A stretch of 64,000 nucleotides of DNA from Ascidia mentula (Eukaryota; Chordata; Ascidiacea; Phlebobranchia; Ascidiidae). The notes beneath the pieces are model-generated. The model did no database searches, was not told where the DNA came from, and saw nothing but the letters and a program-made list of their open reading frames with translations. Made by a program: the position numbers and the translations under genes. Of the stretch, positions 27,301 through 39,769 are shown one piece after another. Each line of letters opens with the position of its first letter. Position 1 is the stretch's first letter. The stretch spans positions 18,853,001 through 18,917,000 of the forward strand of contig OX387199.1 in the NCBI GenBank assembly GCA_947561715.1, in the 5' to 3' direction.

Positions 27301-27537
27301 CGAGGAGCTCGTTTTTTTTAATTTTTAAAAGTTATGGAAATAAACAAGTGAATATTACAGTGAACGTCACAAACGGAAACGTATTTCCTACCTCCACAGC
27401 AAACAAACAACGCACAACTTGCAACTCCAACTTGAAAACAAACCCTCTATGACGAAACAATGGAAAGGGAACGCGTGCCGGCGCGTCACAATAGTATGGA
27501 AGGAAGCACAATCGGAAAAACAAATATCGGCCGTGAT
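24383..27537. other. Intergenic, MS4A-like to Brachyury
   Basis: No gene is supported. Open frames up to about 110 codons have no recognisable content. The first part probably includes the 3' UTR of the MS4A-like gene. Confidence 0.45.
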
Positions 27538-27625
27538 GGGATTGTCAACATCAGGGGACTCCCCTGTACGAATACAAACATTTTTAAGCGTCTCCGACAT
27601 GACCTGGTTCGATCCCCCGCTGCTA
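27538..27625 (+). repeat. Diverged tRNA-derived SINE-like copy
   Basis: GATTGTCAACATCAGG is followed about 50 bp later by a B-box-like GGTTCGATCC. The order and spacing match the copies at 16243 and 23621, but with more substitutions. Assignment to the same family is an inference. Confidence 0.35.
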
Positions 27626-28531
27626 CGCTAAGGCCACGTAGGCAAACCTTTAAGTTTGTGACGACAAAAAAGAGGCAATGTGACGTCACAGTTAGCGTTG
27701 CGGTGAGTATAAACTTTGCACCAGGGTGCCACTTGAAACCATAACTCGCTTCGGGTTTTCGAAGACTGGTGTGAGTGAGTTGCAGGCGACCAGGCAAGAT
27801 TTTGTCGTGATGCTGATTATTAGACGAGTATCTTGTCACACCACAGTGAAGGTTTAGCGAGGAAATGCAAAATATTCGATAACAGGTTATTGCTATAGTG
27901 GAAAGGTTATGAGTTTTGGCAGCACAGTGCAATATTGTCGCATCATATCAACTACGATTTGAATGCGAACTTGAAGTACTTTTAATCCAGATCATATTTT
28001 ATATTTTGAATAAGGCCATTTAGTCACGATTCGAGCCAAATTACTTCCATATATTTTCATTTGCATTCTCATCATTGTAAATAAATTGACAAAACATGAG
28101 CGAGTGCCGACAGAAATAAAATAGAACGAAGGGTCATAAAAATGCATTAACAAAGTTGGTAATTTGTGAATTCATTGCAATATTTCGTTACGACTGAACT
28201 CTTCCAGGACCTTAAGTCACATGTAGGAATCAGCATCAATAATATAGTTCACCGAGATTTAACAAATATTAAATTTCGAATGCCGATATCGTGTTATCTT
28301 ACGAGCAATCTAAGATGTGGCCATTAACTAAACAAAGCCAACATCACATAAATCTTACGTCACAAGTTTCAAATTCGTTTTGACAATATCCAAAGCATTC
28401 CATTAAAATATTTAAGCAACAACAAAACTTCGATATGCTTTGATTTAAATGTGAAAAAGACTGAGGTAATTATATAACTGTTATTCTTCGTTTCAGACGA
28501 TTACCTATTTAAAATATTGTCAGTTAACAAA
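27626..28531 (+). promoter_or_regulatory. Upstream region of Brachyury
   Basis: This is the position where the notochord enhancer and promoter of a Ciona Brachyury gene are expected. I looked for Su(H)-type TGGGAA or its complement from 27,960 to 28,531 and found none. A CACATG E-box-like site lies near 28217. TTTCAG at about 28492-28497, shortly before the start codon, could be a splice acceptor for a 5' UTR intron or a spliced leader. A TGACGTCA palindrome lies at 27681-27688. Regulatory function is inferred from position only. Confidence 0.4.
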
Positions 28532-30983
28532 ATGAGTGCCGTTCACTCCAAAACCCCTAACGACATCCTTACATCATCAATCATGACGTCATCAACAAAT
28601 GACGACGCAACTTCAAGCAGCGGAGTGAAAGTAAGTTCTGATACTAATATTGTAAAAATCTGCCTTTGCCAACTTGCATACATTGTGTTCTAATTATGAC
28701 GTCATAACGTACGTGCAGATGACTCTTCTCGAACACCAGCTGTGGTCAAAGTTCCATAGTTTCGTCAACGAAATGATCGTGACGAAAAATGGTCGAAGAA
28801 TGTTTCCAGTTCTAAAAACTTCAATCGCGGGACTCGATCCCAACGCCATGTATTCCGTCATGCTCGATTTCATTGCCGTCGACAGCAACAGGTGATGTCA
28901 TCACTCATTGCGTCACTTATGCTGCGCAGGAACAGTTTGTGACATCAATATTTTTACACGCTCAGATGGAAATATGTGAATGGCGAGTGGATCCCCGGGG
29001 GAAAACCCGAACCTCACGTGTCTTCGTGCGCTTATATTCACCCCGATTCGCCCAACTTTGGCTCTCATTGGATGAAGCAACCGATCGGTTTCAATCGCGT
29101 GAAATTGACCAATAAGACAACCGGAAATGCGCAGGTTAGCTCTCACTCTATGTTTGAATCTTATGCAGATAAAATTGTTTATTAAATAATCGTACGCAGA
29201 TTTCAAAACGTTAAAAGAGTCGTCCAACTAATTGAAAAAGCGAAAAAATATAGCGTTTTTGGTACACTTTAGCATAATTTGAAGTTATCATGTTTATTCT
29301 ATCTTCCGCAGCAAATCATGTTGAATTCCCTCCACAAATACGAACCACGAATCCACGTGGTAAAAGTTGGTGGTCCGGACGCACAGAAGGTGGTTGCCAG
29401 TCATTCCTTCCCGGAAACACAGTTTATTGCCGTCACCGCTTACCAGAACGAAGAGGTACAACACATATTTACTAATACTTTGACCTTGTGATCACAGACA
29501 TCTTATTATATATGTTATTTCAAGTTGATTGTAATCTAGGCACAGGTTTTCGAACATTGGTTGATTTTGTTTCGTTATCTAGGTTACTTCATTGAAGATT
29601 AAGTACAACCCGTTTGCAAAAGCATTTCTCGATGCCAAAGAAAGGTAAGATTTTAAGATGCCTGTAAACAGAATCTGGTGGTAGCTTTGCTTAAGTCTCT
29701 CGCAAACAAGACGGAATAAGTGTATTGACAGTGGTGCAAAAAAAAACATAATAAAATGTAATTGTGACGAAATAATAATGTGTCACAGTATCACACAATT
29801 TGAGATAAAGTTTGGACGGCTGAACTTTCACTTGAGGTCACCCGACGAGTGAGGGAGTGCGTCTCCCAATTTGATTGAAATGTCATACGCTTATATCAAA
29901 CTTCTTTTCTTCAGCCGCAACGAAATGGAACCGCTGTACGGTGACGTAACAAAGACCCAAATCTCTCCCAACCCCCCTCAAAGTAAGTATTACCTCATAA
30001 ACCAATTTTATTTCGCAAAATGGGATTTCGAATCAACTCTGTCTCGTTTTGCTCACAGTTCACTCCTGGGGATTACCCAACAACGATACCATGCCCCACC
30101 AGTTTCCCCCCTCTAGGGGATTTCCCGCTCACCTCTACCCACCGGTACCCCTGCAGCAGCCGATGGAGCACCCCGGGATGTTTGCAAACACCTACAACCA
30201 CCCCTGCAAGGATCGCGCCACCAGCTACAGGTCGCATCGCCATTCACCCTACGCCTACACCCCTGTGCCAAGATCCTCACCAACAGGTACCTTGTGACGT
30301 CATACGGAATGTTTATGACGTCGGGGTTCGCGTAATAATTGTCTGCCTTTGTTATGGTTAGGCACCTACACCACTCCGTCATACCAGGATATGAATCCAA
30401 CTCCTCCATCAACAAGCAGCCCTGCAGAATGCGTGTTTCCTCCAGCGGCCGAATCTTGGCCGGTATCTCAACCGCTAGAGAGCGTACTGAGCACCGAGCA
30501 GTTTCAGTTTGACGTTCCAACATCGCTTGAAAGCTTTGCCCACAAATTCGAGCCAAACCCGTACGGATTACCTGAAACCGAGTACCCGAATATGTCGGCC
30601 AATTATCCAATATCATCAGTTTATGACACTACCGGCCAATACGCTGGTATGACGTCATACGACGTACCTTACTCTTCAGAATATGTGGCGACAAATTTGG
30701 ATGACGTAACGAACGGTGTGGAGCAGTCCAACCAACAGTGAGTGCGACGTTACGCATATTTATTGCAATTTATTGACCACTTGAATTGGATTTCAGATTT
30801 TTTTCGCTAATGACGCAACCGCAAGAAACCAACATCACAGTGACGTCACCGAACGGCAGTCATGTGATGATGTCATCACTTTACGACACCCCATCACCTC
30901 CAGTTATCGAAATTAGTCAAAGTTCGCCACTTCATCACGAAGGAAGCCCTCATTGGTCCCCGCTGACCCCACCTGCATTGTGA
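28532..30983 (+). CDS. Bra: Brachyury T-box transcription factor
   Basis: Nine exons join cleanly: 28532-28630, 28719-28891, 28966-29134, 29312-29455, 29583-29644, 29915-29982, 30059-30286, 30362-30737 and 30797-30983 (TGA), for 501 residues. All introns start GT and end AG. The T-box spans about residues 34-216: it opens with [20 protein letters not shown] and includes [52 protein letters not shown] and [14 protein letters not shown], all Brachyury hallmarks. The C-terminal half is rich in Pro, Ser, Tyr and Thr, as in transactivation regions. Brachyury binds palindromic T-sites and in ascidians specifies the notochord. Exon 4 follows exon 3 with NAQ-QIMLNS, one residue longer than the vertebrate sequence at that junction. 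The start was chosen because it begins an open exon with a good GTAAGT donor; the first 33 residues are not conserved outside tunicates. Confidence 0.95.
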
Positions 30984-30988
30984 CGTCA
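28584..30988. promoter_or_regulatory. Cluster of TGACGTCA palindromes in Brachyury
   Basis: Perfect 8-base palindromes lie at 28584, 28697, 30295, 30650, 30841 and 30981, in exons, introns and across the stop codon. TGACGTCA is the consensus CREB/ATF site. Whether these bind anything is unknown: some encode ordinary residues (Thr-Ser), and the motif is frequent across the whole window. Confidence 0.35.
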
Positions 30989-31003
30989 TATATTATGTTC
31001 TTA

Positions 31004-31009
31004 AATAAA
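31004..31009 (+). terminator. Brachyury poly(A) signal
   Basis: AATAAA begins 21 bases after the stop codon, giving a very short 3' UTR. It is the first canonical signal downstream. Confidence 0.6.
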
Positions 31010-34000
31010 TATTAAAAGCGCCAATTTCCGTTGTGTTTTCTCAGTCTCCAATAATTGCTGGTTTATTTTGTCTCGAGGCAAGTCGTAAACACGTGACCAG
31101 CTTGCTTATTCATCTGCAAAACACGTGACCTTTCAGGCGCACGTGCAAGATTTGCAAGGTCATTATGATAGGTGCAAAGTTGCTGATAAAGCCAAATTTA
31201 ATCATCCACGCCCTGAAGAAACCTTTCGACCATAGGTCAGTAAAGATTTTACCAAGCATAGCTTCCAGGCGAATCATAACAACGTCTGCTGGACGCAATT
31301 TTGACACTTGTCTTGAATGACATTTAAAGAAATTTAATGCCCTCAAATTTGATCGCGCCCGAATTGCCGGTCTGTTTGCTGTTTGGCAAAATTAATCATT
31401 CCGATGCGAGCGGGTGACATTTCAAACATTAAAATTATCTTTAAAGAAACTGTCGCTCAGCATACAGCTTTTTGGAGCACAGTGAATTCAGGATTAAGTT
31501 TTGTCAACGTTCTCTGCCAGCAGCCATGGCAAATAAGGCCAAAAAATAAAACTTTCACTTTTAAACAGCTCACCAAACCGAACGCACGTAGGCAAATTTA
31601 TTGCTTCATTTTTGTGCATTATTTGTTTTACTGCAACGAATCGCAATAAACGTTCCAGTTATCGTGCAGTGATATGAGTACAATCGCTCGTCTTATCGCA
31701 GTTCAATCGCGCCTTGACCTGGCTATTTTTTTTTGAAAAGGCAAATCATCTTCTGTTCAACAGATAAACAAACGATCTTGTGGTATTGTGGTGGTTTAAC
31801 AAATACGGTTGCTCCATAGCATAAGGGATTATTCTTTCCAACATAAAGTGCCACCCTTTTCGACAAACTTCTGCTGGCCGATCAAAGTGCAGAAAACCAA
31901 GTGTTAAAAAACTTAATTAATTTTCCAAAAAAGTTTCATGCTGGATTTGATACACGACACGTGCGGACCACTGTGTTTCGCTTGTACACTCATGATTAAA
32001 TCTATTTTTGCAGGATAGGCGTCTAATGTATCTAATCAGTACTGCAGTGGCTCCAAACCAGTTGGGCAGCGCTGACGCAATGTATATCTTATGCACATTC
32101 CACAAACCACATAATTATGCATCAAAGCAAACAAAGCGGAAAGTTGATTCAACGTCAAAGCTGTTGTTGTCAGCATTCTCAACCTCAGCTTTTTGCCGGG
32201 CTGGAATTGTGAGTTTCCTTATCTGAAATCACGTCTCGTGTGGTCGCTTTCTTGGAGCTCTGAGATATCGACACCAATGTTTAGTTTGTTGGATAGAAAT
32301 CAAACGTGCTGCTCACTTGCACTTTTTTCAAGATTTGTTGGAGATGGTTTAGTAAAATAGGCAACCAGGAAAAAAATATGTTGCAGCGATCAACCGTAAA
32401 CCAGAATTATTTCGGTCACACAAACATAAATACAAATGTTGAACACGGAAGTTTAGATTATCTTCTTGTGCTTCTGTGCAAAAAAAAAAGTTGTTTGTAT
32501 CGATGCGATTTTAAGTAGCAAAACTCGAAAGATATCAAACCAGAAAATGTGGACTCGGGTTTCCCATCGTAATAAACGTGTTAGGGCACTTCAACACCCA
32601 CACAAATCTCTAGCAAAACGCAAGAAAAAGAAAAATTTTAAAAAAAGAAAAATTTTATTAAACTTTGCCAAATTTGGGAACTCATTAGGCCTGTTCTTAC
32701 CAGACCAGATTTTTTTTTAAATGGAATTCCTTTTACGATTTCTTTTATCATAAAGTTACCCGAAAACAGTTAATTCGTGCATCTACTCTCTTAGTATAAA
32801 ATACCATTAATTTCTGTTAAACTTTGATAACTGACAATAAAAACGTGGCTGAATTTATTAGAAGTTAGGTTGTGAAACTTGGAGTTGAAAGATTAAGGAC
32901 TATGTCCACATAAAAACATTTTAAGGCACTTAAATACCCGAAACACCCACGCAGAACCACCAAAACGCCACGAAGGTACCTTTTAGCACACTTTGCCAAA
33001 TCTGGGCATGTTTTATGTCTTTTTTGGCGAACATTTTTGCTGTATTGGTTGCATGATACGATCGCTATTGCCTTCAACGTATATTCCCGTGGGCGATTTA
33101 TCGTTGTATGCTACTGAAAAAACCGTGTGTGTATGCTACTGTGCGGGCGTACAAATTTACTCTCTAGTTAAAAATCATGAGAAAAAAAGCCCAAAACTAT
33201 ATTTTTCGACCTACATTTTCCACACTTTCCAGTATCTATAAAATATGCTAATTTGTGTTGAAAGTATTTTGTATCACAAATATTGAATGAATAAAGGCCG
33301 GTTTCTTTTGGGAGTAAATATGTTACCCAACACGCGCACATTTTGCAATTTTGTTTGCGGAAAACTGCAGCGATTCTAACAAAAAAAGCTTGGACAAATT
33401 GCATCTTATGTTTTTATTTGTTTTCGCAATTTTGGGAAGTTAGCCAGGAAATGGAAAAAAACTCTTCTTCAACGATTCGACTCCAAAAATAGGCGTTGGG
33501 GACGGACTGTCCAGGTGTTGCGAGGTGACGAAAGCCTTGGAAGCATTGATTGTTGTGCTTTGAGCAGAAAAAAAGGTCAATGAAACTAATGCTGATGACA
33601 CAGATAAATCGTGATAAAGTAGTTGAACACAAAAATTTTAAATCGAAGACTATGCAAAGTAAACTGAAACTAAGAAAATTTCAAAAATTTTTTTTTTAAA
33701 TTAACCGATGTAAAAATTATAACATATATAATGGAATGAATTTGTAAACGAAGAGTTGTATGAGCTTATTAAGGCGATAATTGCTTTCCAAAACCGCGTC
33801 ACGACGCACGTGACTTTGCACCCCAACGGCTGATGAATTCTAATCAAGGCGGCTAAATTATTGCGCGGCAAAATATTTAGCCTGCGGCAAAGTAGCCGTA
33901 CTTAATGGTGTCGCCTCTCGCATGCCGGGCAGGTAGACGCACCATTGTCCAAGTGGGCGTTACACCTCCATATATATTGTCAGGCAAGCTGTAATAACAG

Positions 34001-36093
34001 TATCTGGAGAGGGAAACCACCCGCAGTTTGTCAGTTATAGGACAGCTTATGAGTTTCGGGAATTCACTTTTTGTTAGACTCGATTAAATGCTGGTGGAGA
34101 ATATGTGATTCGAAGTATTACGTGAAGGTGAAATCAAATTGGAAAAAAACAGGCAGTTCGTTCGCACATTCACTTTTAGAGAAAGCAAAGGTTCAAATGG
34201 GTTTACGGTTTTCGGCATTTTTTCATTTCAATGAGATTTTGGGTAGGTCACGCCCTTATCGCGATTATGTAACATTGAATGACGTCCGTAAATGCCATCA
34301 TCGCTAGATTTGGTGCAATTTATGCTGCACAACGTTCTGTTATTTGAGGAATTGGCAAAACCTCATACTTTCAGAGCACTTTTAATAATCACGTGTGTGC
34401 AACCCAAATGCAGAAAAAATCGTTTTCAATTTTCATCCCTAAAATTGTTATTGAACCGCAAACCCACTGCTGGCTAATATTTTCGGGGCCAAAAGGTATT
34501 TCCCACAATAACCTTACAACTGATGACTTGTGGACCAAACCACACACAACTTTAATAACCCGCACATCTCTTTCTCCATTGATTTGATTCGACAAGTTAA
34601 AAGAAGGGTTTTAAGATAACGGTTTAACTGCAGCCCGAGCGGTTCAGTCTAAGCTGTTGTTTTAAAAACAAACAAATCATCCCAAAGCAATGTGAAGACG
34701 GCTATATTTGCCAACTATCGTGATTTGAGAATCATGAAGTCGGTTAAAGGTTGCTAGCTGCGTTTGGTGTAATTTCTCAAACAGCACCGAATAGTCCTTG
34801 ACACTGAATTGACAAACCAAGCACCGGATAAAGGTATTTTTTTGGATCGATTAGGTTTTACTGGGAAAGATCATTGCTTGGAATTTAGCCTCTGGTTGTA
34901 ACAAGAAAAGCTTTACTCATTCGATATGTATTTACATGTTATATATACACACATATCGTAAGGCCGACGTAACATTTATAGATGTATTGGGCAACAAGTA
35001 TATTGATTACAATTTGTCGAAGCACATTTGCAGCCAAGCATGTGTATTCTGACGTCGGAATGCAATACACAGTAAAACTACGTATTTCTTTTGTTAATCC
35101 TTTGTACAACGACGATGAATATGTTATATATTGAACAAAAATAGGTCGCATTTTTCGGTATTGATCCCAATTACGTCCAAACAGAAAGTATGCCAATAAA
35201 CTGCACGTAACGATTCACCGGTTAATTGGCAACTGGCATGCTTCCTTTGATGCCTGAGGCCTAATTTTTCCTCTATGTCATCGGCAACCGACGTCAGAAA
35301 ATCGAATGCGGTCGCGACTCTGAATGACTCACTGAAGGTTGTGGGGTGGTGTCCCTAATTTGCTAGCGGCACGTGGATCGCTAGTGCCGGCGATTTTATC
35401 AAGATAATGTCACATTTTGACTTCTCCCATGTGTTACGACCGGCAAACTGGAACAATGTCATTTCATGGACACGTGCAGTGAAGGTCACGCCACGTTGTG
35501 TAAGTCAAACCGATGGGATAGCGTCGCAAAATGTTCACACGTTTAACTCCGAAGCGCGCAAAAGGCTTTAGAAAGTTTTGGAATGAATCACAGATATTAA
35601 ATTAGGTTCATTACTTCTCGTGTGTGACTCGGAGCGCGGTTGCATGGTTCGTCATTGGAGGAATAAACTTTTTTCTCAACCTCACAATAAGAGCATCACC
35701 ATTCCATCAATTTCGTGCGCGTTATTTAAAATTCCTATATATTGCTCGTGTGAGAGTGAAACTTGCGCAAACCAGCGGAGAAACAGAGCAGAATAGTGTG
35801 TAAGCATTTTGAGTGTTGGAACCTTTAAGGTTTTGTTTGTATTTTTTTCCGGATAGCAATTGATAAACTTAAAGACAAATATTTTGCAAGTTTATTCCTT
35901 TTTTTCAACATAAAGAGTGTGTCATTGATAAATACATATGAATATAAAGGCATAAATTTTAGTTGTGTTCAATTGCAAAGGAGAATTGTTTAACAAAAAA
36001 ACTTACAGCCGCCTTTTCTGCAGAATTTGCTCAGATGGTTTAGCGAGTTTACGAAACGGAAACCATGCTGGTTGCAATTTTCCATGACTTAAA
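31010..36093. other. Intergenic, Brachyury to cytokine-like gene
   Basis: I found no supported gene on either strand. It contains A/T-rich low-complexity patches near 32620-32720 and 33680-33700. A TTTTCTGCAG splice acceptor-like site at 36014-36023, about 70 bases before the next start codon, could join a leader to the downstream gene. Confidence 0.45.
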
Positions 36094-39000
36094 ATGAGAA
36101 TATATTCAACATTTGCTTTCATCACCATGTGCCTTACCACTGTTTCTTGCCACAAACTTCCACAAACGTCTGCACGACGAACCAAAAACGAAGCGGATCT
36201 GATAAATGTACGAAATCTGCGACTTCAACTTATGAGAAAGTTTCGACAATCCAGGGTCGATTTAAGAATATGGAAAGTAAGTATGTTTAAACAGATTGAT
36301 AGCATAATAGCTTTCCTGTTTAGAATAGTCAACTCCACGTTTTTTGCACCTAAGTATGTTGTACAAATTTGTCACAGACTAAAGACTATGTGATATGTTG
36401 CCATAATCACGCTTTTTAAATGTAAACGTTGGATCTGTACAACACGTATGCTACAGATCTGAGCCCGAGTTTGGTTTCTTTCTCTTTATCTGTTTATATA
36501 GATTTTGAAACGACGCGGCGTGAATTTGTCAGGTTTTTGTTGTGTTTCCGACATAAACTGTTCAAAACACAAAATTAATGTAAAATTACACAGGATATAC
36601 AGCATGAGTATCAAACAATATGACGTAATTAGCATTTAACCTCGCAATATGTTCACACGTAATGGAAATACACAAGCTGTTACGCCAAACTTACTGCTAA
36701 ATGCTATTATGGTAAATTATCTGATACATTAGAGCAGTGCTTCTCAAACTTTTCCGCATGTGATGCACTTGGAAAGATTCACGGCACTTACAACGCACCA
36801 ATCATATAAATCTACCAGGACGATTTGTTCCAATGTTTAGTGCCAAAGCGCTGACATAAATTGTCATTTGTGTCAATTTTTCTTTTGAAATTGTCACGCG
36901 GCGGCCCTGGAAATTCAAAACGACCAACCAGGCGTCGCGTCACACAATTTGAGAACCTCAACATTGGAATAATTTTTAATTTGTTTAGGAACAGTTATCT
37001 GAAGACTGCTTCGTCACCGTTCACTGGGATGAGGTAATATTGAATGCCTTTGACTCGTTAATTTATAAACACATGCTCATACGTGGTCATTCCTTTTTTT
37101 ACACAGACTCTAGCTCGAACCCCGGGCTCGCATCTAAAACACCTGCTCCAACTCCAGCTATCACTCCATGCCCTCGAGACTCTCATATCGAGATGCTCTA
37201 ATTCAACATCTTCTTCAAGTTCTGACACCCGTACTTCTTCAACATTCCGTGACTATCTGCGTCATTTTGACGAATATATGCGTCGTTTTGCCCAGGTGAG
37301 ATTGCTTGAGGTTTCACTGGATCAATATAGTGACGACCTTTCGTTATGCTGCCCAAAACAGTGCCAACAATGATTGCGATATTCTTCAACCAAATGAAGT
37401 CTTGAGACCAATATCGCGACTTAAATAACGTTAAATTGGGTTGAAAATGATCCAATTTACCTTCGTTCGATCATCGTAGTAAAAAAATACAACGAACGTA
37501 TTTCGGAACACATGAAATGCGCCAACGTATATATCTGTCAGCTGTTTTTGTCGGTATTAATGGGCCATCTTTTGAAGCTACTTAAAAGTTGACAATTGTC
37601 AGGAGTTTTAAATTCTGTCATTTGTCTGGAATGCATTTGGGTGCTGACAGGACACGAAGAAAATGTGTGAAAAAAACGATGCCGCGGTTTCCTTTCCTCG
37701 CCCTTTTGACATTAAACAATGCTTGCTTTGCGGATAAATATACTTTAGAGCAGTGGTTTACGCTTACGGACCCGGGAGCGGTCCTAGGCCATGTGGGGCC
37801 CGGTTAAAAAAATAATTGCGGATGTATTTCACAAAAAAGACTCAAAATTAGCGAAAACAAAATTTTGAGATTGGACGTTTGTTCTTCATGGTTAACTGTG
37901 GGATTTGGTTAAAACGGTTAAGTGTCTCTATACAACCGTGTGCGCACCGGTGCAATTTCAAACATCTAATGGCCCGCTAATTGAAAAAAAAATGGAACGA
38001 GCATCAGAGCATACTAATAAAAAATAATATTTAATATTGTAAAAGACCATACGCTCTTCAGCAGAAAAACAATTAACGTAGAAAATCTCTGCCTTAGGGT
38101 GCTCGACAACATTGCGAATTTTGTCTGAAAAGTCTGATCAATCATTTTGCTTGAAGATAAAAAAAAAAGATTTGTCAATATTAAAGTCATGTGAGATTCG
38201 ATAATTGCTGTGAAACTCGGAAAGTCCGCATTAAATATGCGGTAGCAAATTTCGCAGCCTGAGGTTTTTTCTTTCACTTGTCAAGTCCACAAATTGGCGC
38301 CTTCCCTATCGCTTTCCGGGAGATCTTGCGCAACAGTTCACAGCTCAGTGACGCAAATGCGTGATCAACGCCGCTTGGGCGTGTCCGTCGAATCGAGGCC
38401 GTTGGACGACTCCTGAACTTTTGAACTTGCAACGCAAAAGATTTTGGAAAGATTTTGAACGTAAAGTGGTTGTTCGTGCGGCACGTTTAACTGTTTTCCC
38501 GAAGGCGTTGTAAAGTGCATTGAGCGTTGGAAAATGGCAAGGTCGTGTGCAACATTTTTACTATATTTGCTCGAGAATATGCACGAAGTTTTCCAAACCG
38601 ACATCAGCAAATCGTGCAAACAATATTCAGATATTATTGGCTCCACATTGCTTATAATACTCAGATAATTTGATGACTTTAGCCGTATTGCCTTCCGCAT
38701 CATGATCAGCCAATGATCTCCACATGTTTACGAGTAAAACATCGAGACAATAACAAACTGCCCGCATGTGTTGGTAAACAATGCTTTATCGCATCAAAAT
38801 ATCTGCGTTAAATTCCGAGGCGGGCACGTGATACATGAAACAGTCCAATGCATTAATTTTTTGCATGGTCCCACTTCAACTTCTTTTCAAAAAGTCCTAA
38901 AACAAGTAATGCATTCTGCATTAAATAGGTTTAAAATAGTTTGGCATCAGTAGTTGAGAAACGTTATTGTGTCTAAACAAACTCGACCTTTCAATTGTAT

Positions 39001-39769
39001 TAGCTTGTGCATTTGCCATTTATAAATATTCATATTGTAGTTTGCGGAAGTTTCATCTCACGCATTGCTCTCCTCTTTGGGTTGGTTTGTTTCACTCCAT
39101 ACCAAAGGGCAGCCCTGTGCGTCATATAGCGTTCTCCAAATATAGTTTAATTTTATGTTGGCTGTCTCAAAGCGCAACATTATTCATCGCTCAAACAAGT
39201 TCCAATCGGAACTTCATCCGTTGTTGTGCCAAAGAGCTTATTGTCATGGACAACATCATATTGACCATTTTAATGTCATTAAATTTTCTCAATAAAGGCA
39301 GGGACTCAGTAACACCAACCAAATGATCGCTGTCTTGTCGTTTCGAAATGTCACTTGTTTGTTTGTTTCAACCGCATTTCGGTATGTTGCGCCATTAGTC
39401 TCACCTGACGAAGCGACTGTTACAATGTGCCAAGTTTGTCCTGTTATAATGCTTGTCCAAAACAGGGTAACCTCATCCGCTCTAGTAATCATAACAAAAA
39501 CCAATGTTATATTATGTCCCAGTACCATGTGTAAATAATATGCTTTTTACGATAAACTTCTTAACTTTTGTTGCCAGGTGCATGCAATCCCCTCTTCGTC
39601 ACCGATGACGTCATCTTTGACGTCACGTACATTTTACAGTCGTTGCGTCAATCATTTGCACGATTATCTGAACAAACTTCTGCGACTGAATCATCGAAAA
39701 CGGCAGAAACACGTTGAAGGTCATGACCTTTCACAATTGATGGTTCAACATTTCTCAAAATGTTTATGA
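36094..39769 (+). CDS. Secreted four-helix cytokine-like protein (new)
   Basis: Four exons join in frame, all introns phase 0: 36094-36276 (61 codons), 36989-37033 (15), 37107-37295 (63) and 39578-39769 (63 plus TGA), for 202 residues. Donors are GTAAGT, GTAATA and GTGAGA; acceptors are TTTAG, ACACAG and TTGCCAG. Residues 1-19 look like a signal peptide (MRIYSTFAFITMCLTTVSC). Amphipathic helices are likely at about 33-64, 86-109, 120-141 and 155-180. Beyond the signal region there are four cysteines (EDC, SRC, SRC, SKC) and one N-glycosylation sequon (NST). Helix A with a signal peptide, a short linker exon, one exon for helices B and C and a last exon for helix D, all phase 0, is the known gene layout of class I cytokines such as EPO and IL-6/G-CSF. 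I recognise no specific orthologue; receptor and role are inference. An out-of-frame ATG begins a short upstream ORF just before the start. Confidence 0.6.
36735..36961. repeat. hAT-like miniature element in intron 1
   Basis: The left end CAGTGCTTCTCAAACTT is partly mirrored by the right end AATTTGAGAACCTC. The element is about 225 bp, non-coding, and lies inside the first intron of the cytokine-like gene. I found no clean target duplication. The hAT family is inferred from the termini. Confidence 0.45.

Noticed and set aside
30113-30616. 167-codon minus-strand frame over Brachyury
   Set aside because: Shadow of the proline- and serine-rich coding exons 7 and 8.
37117-37137. CTCGAACCCCGGGCTCG, resembling an inverted pol III B-box
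   Set aside because: It lies within coding exon 3 of the cytokine-like gene and has no A-box partner.
38014-38703. Two adjacent minus-strand frames in the long intron of the cytokine-like gene, near a hAT-like CAGTGGTTT at 37752
   Set aside because: I could not identify transposase motifs or a second terminus, so it is not called as a mobile element.
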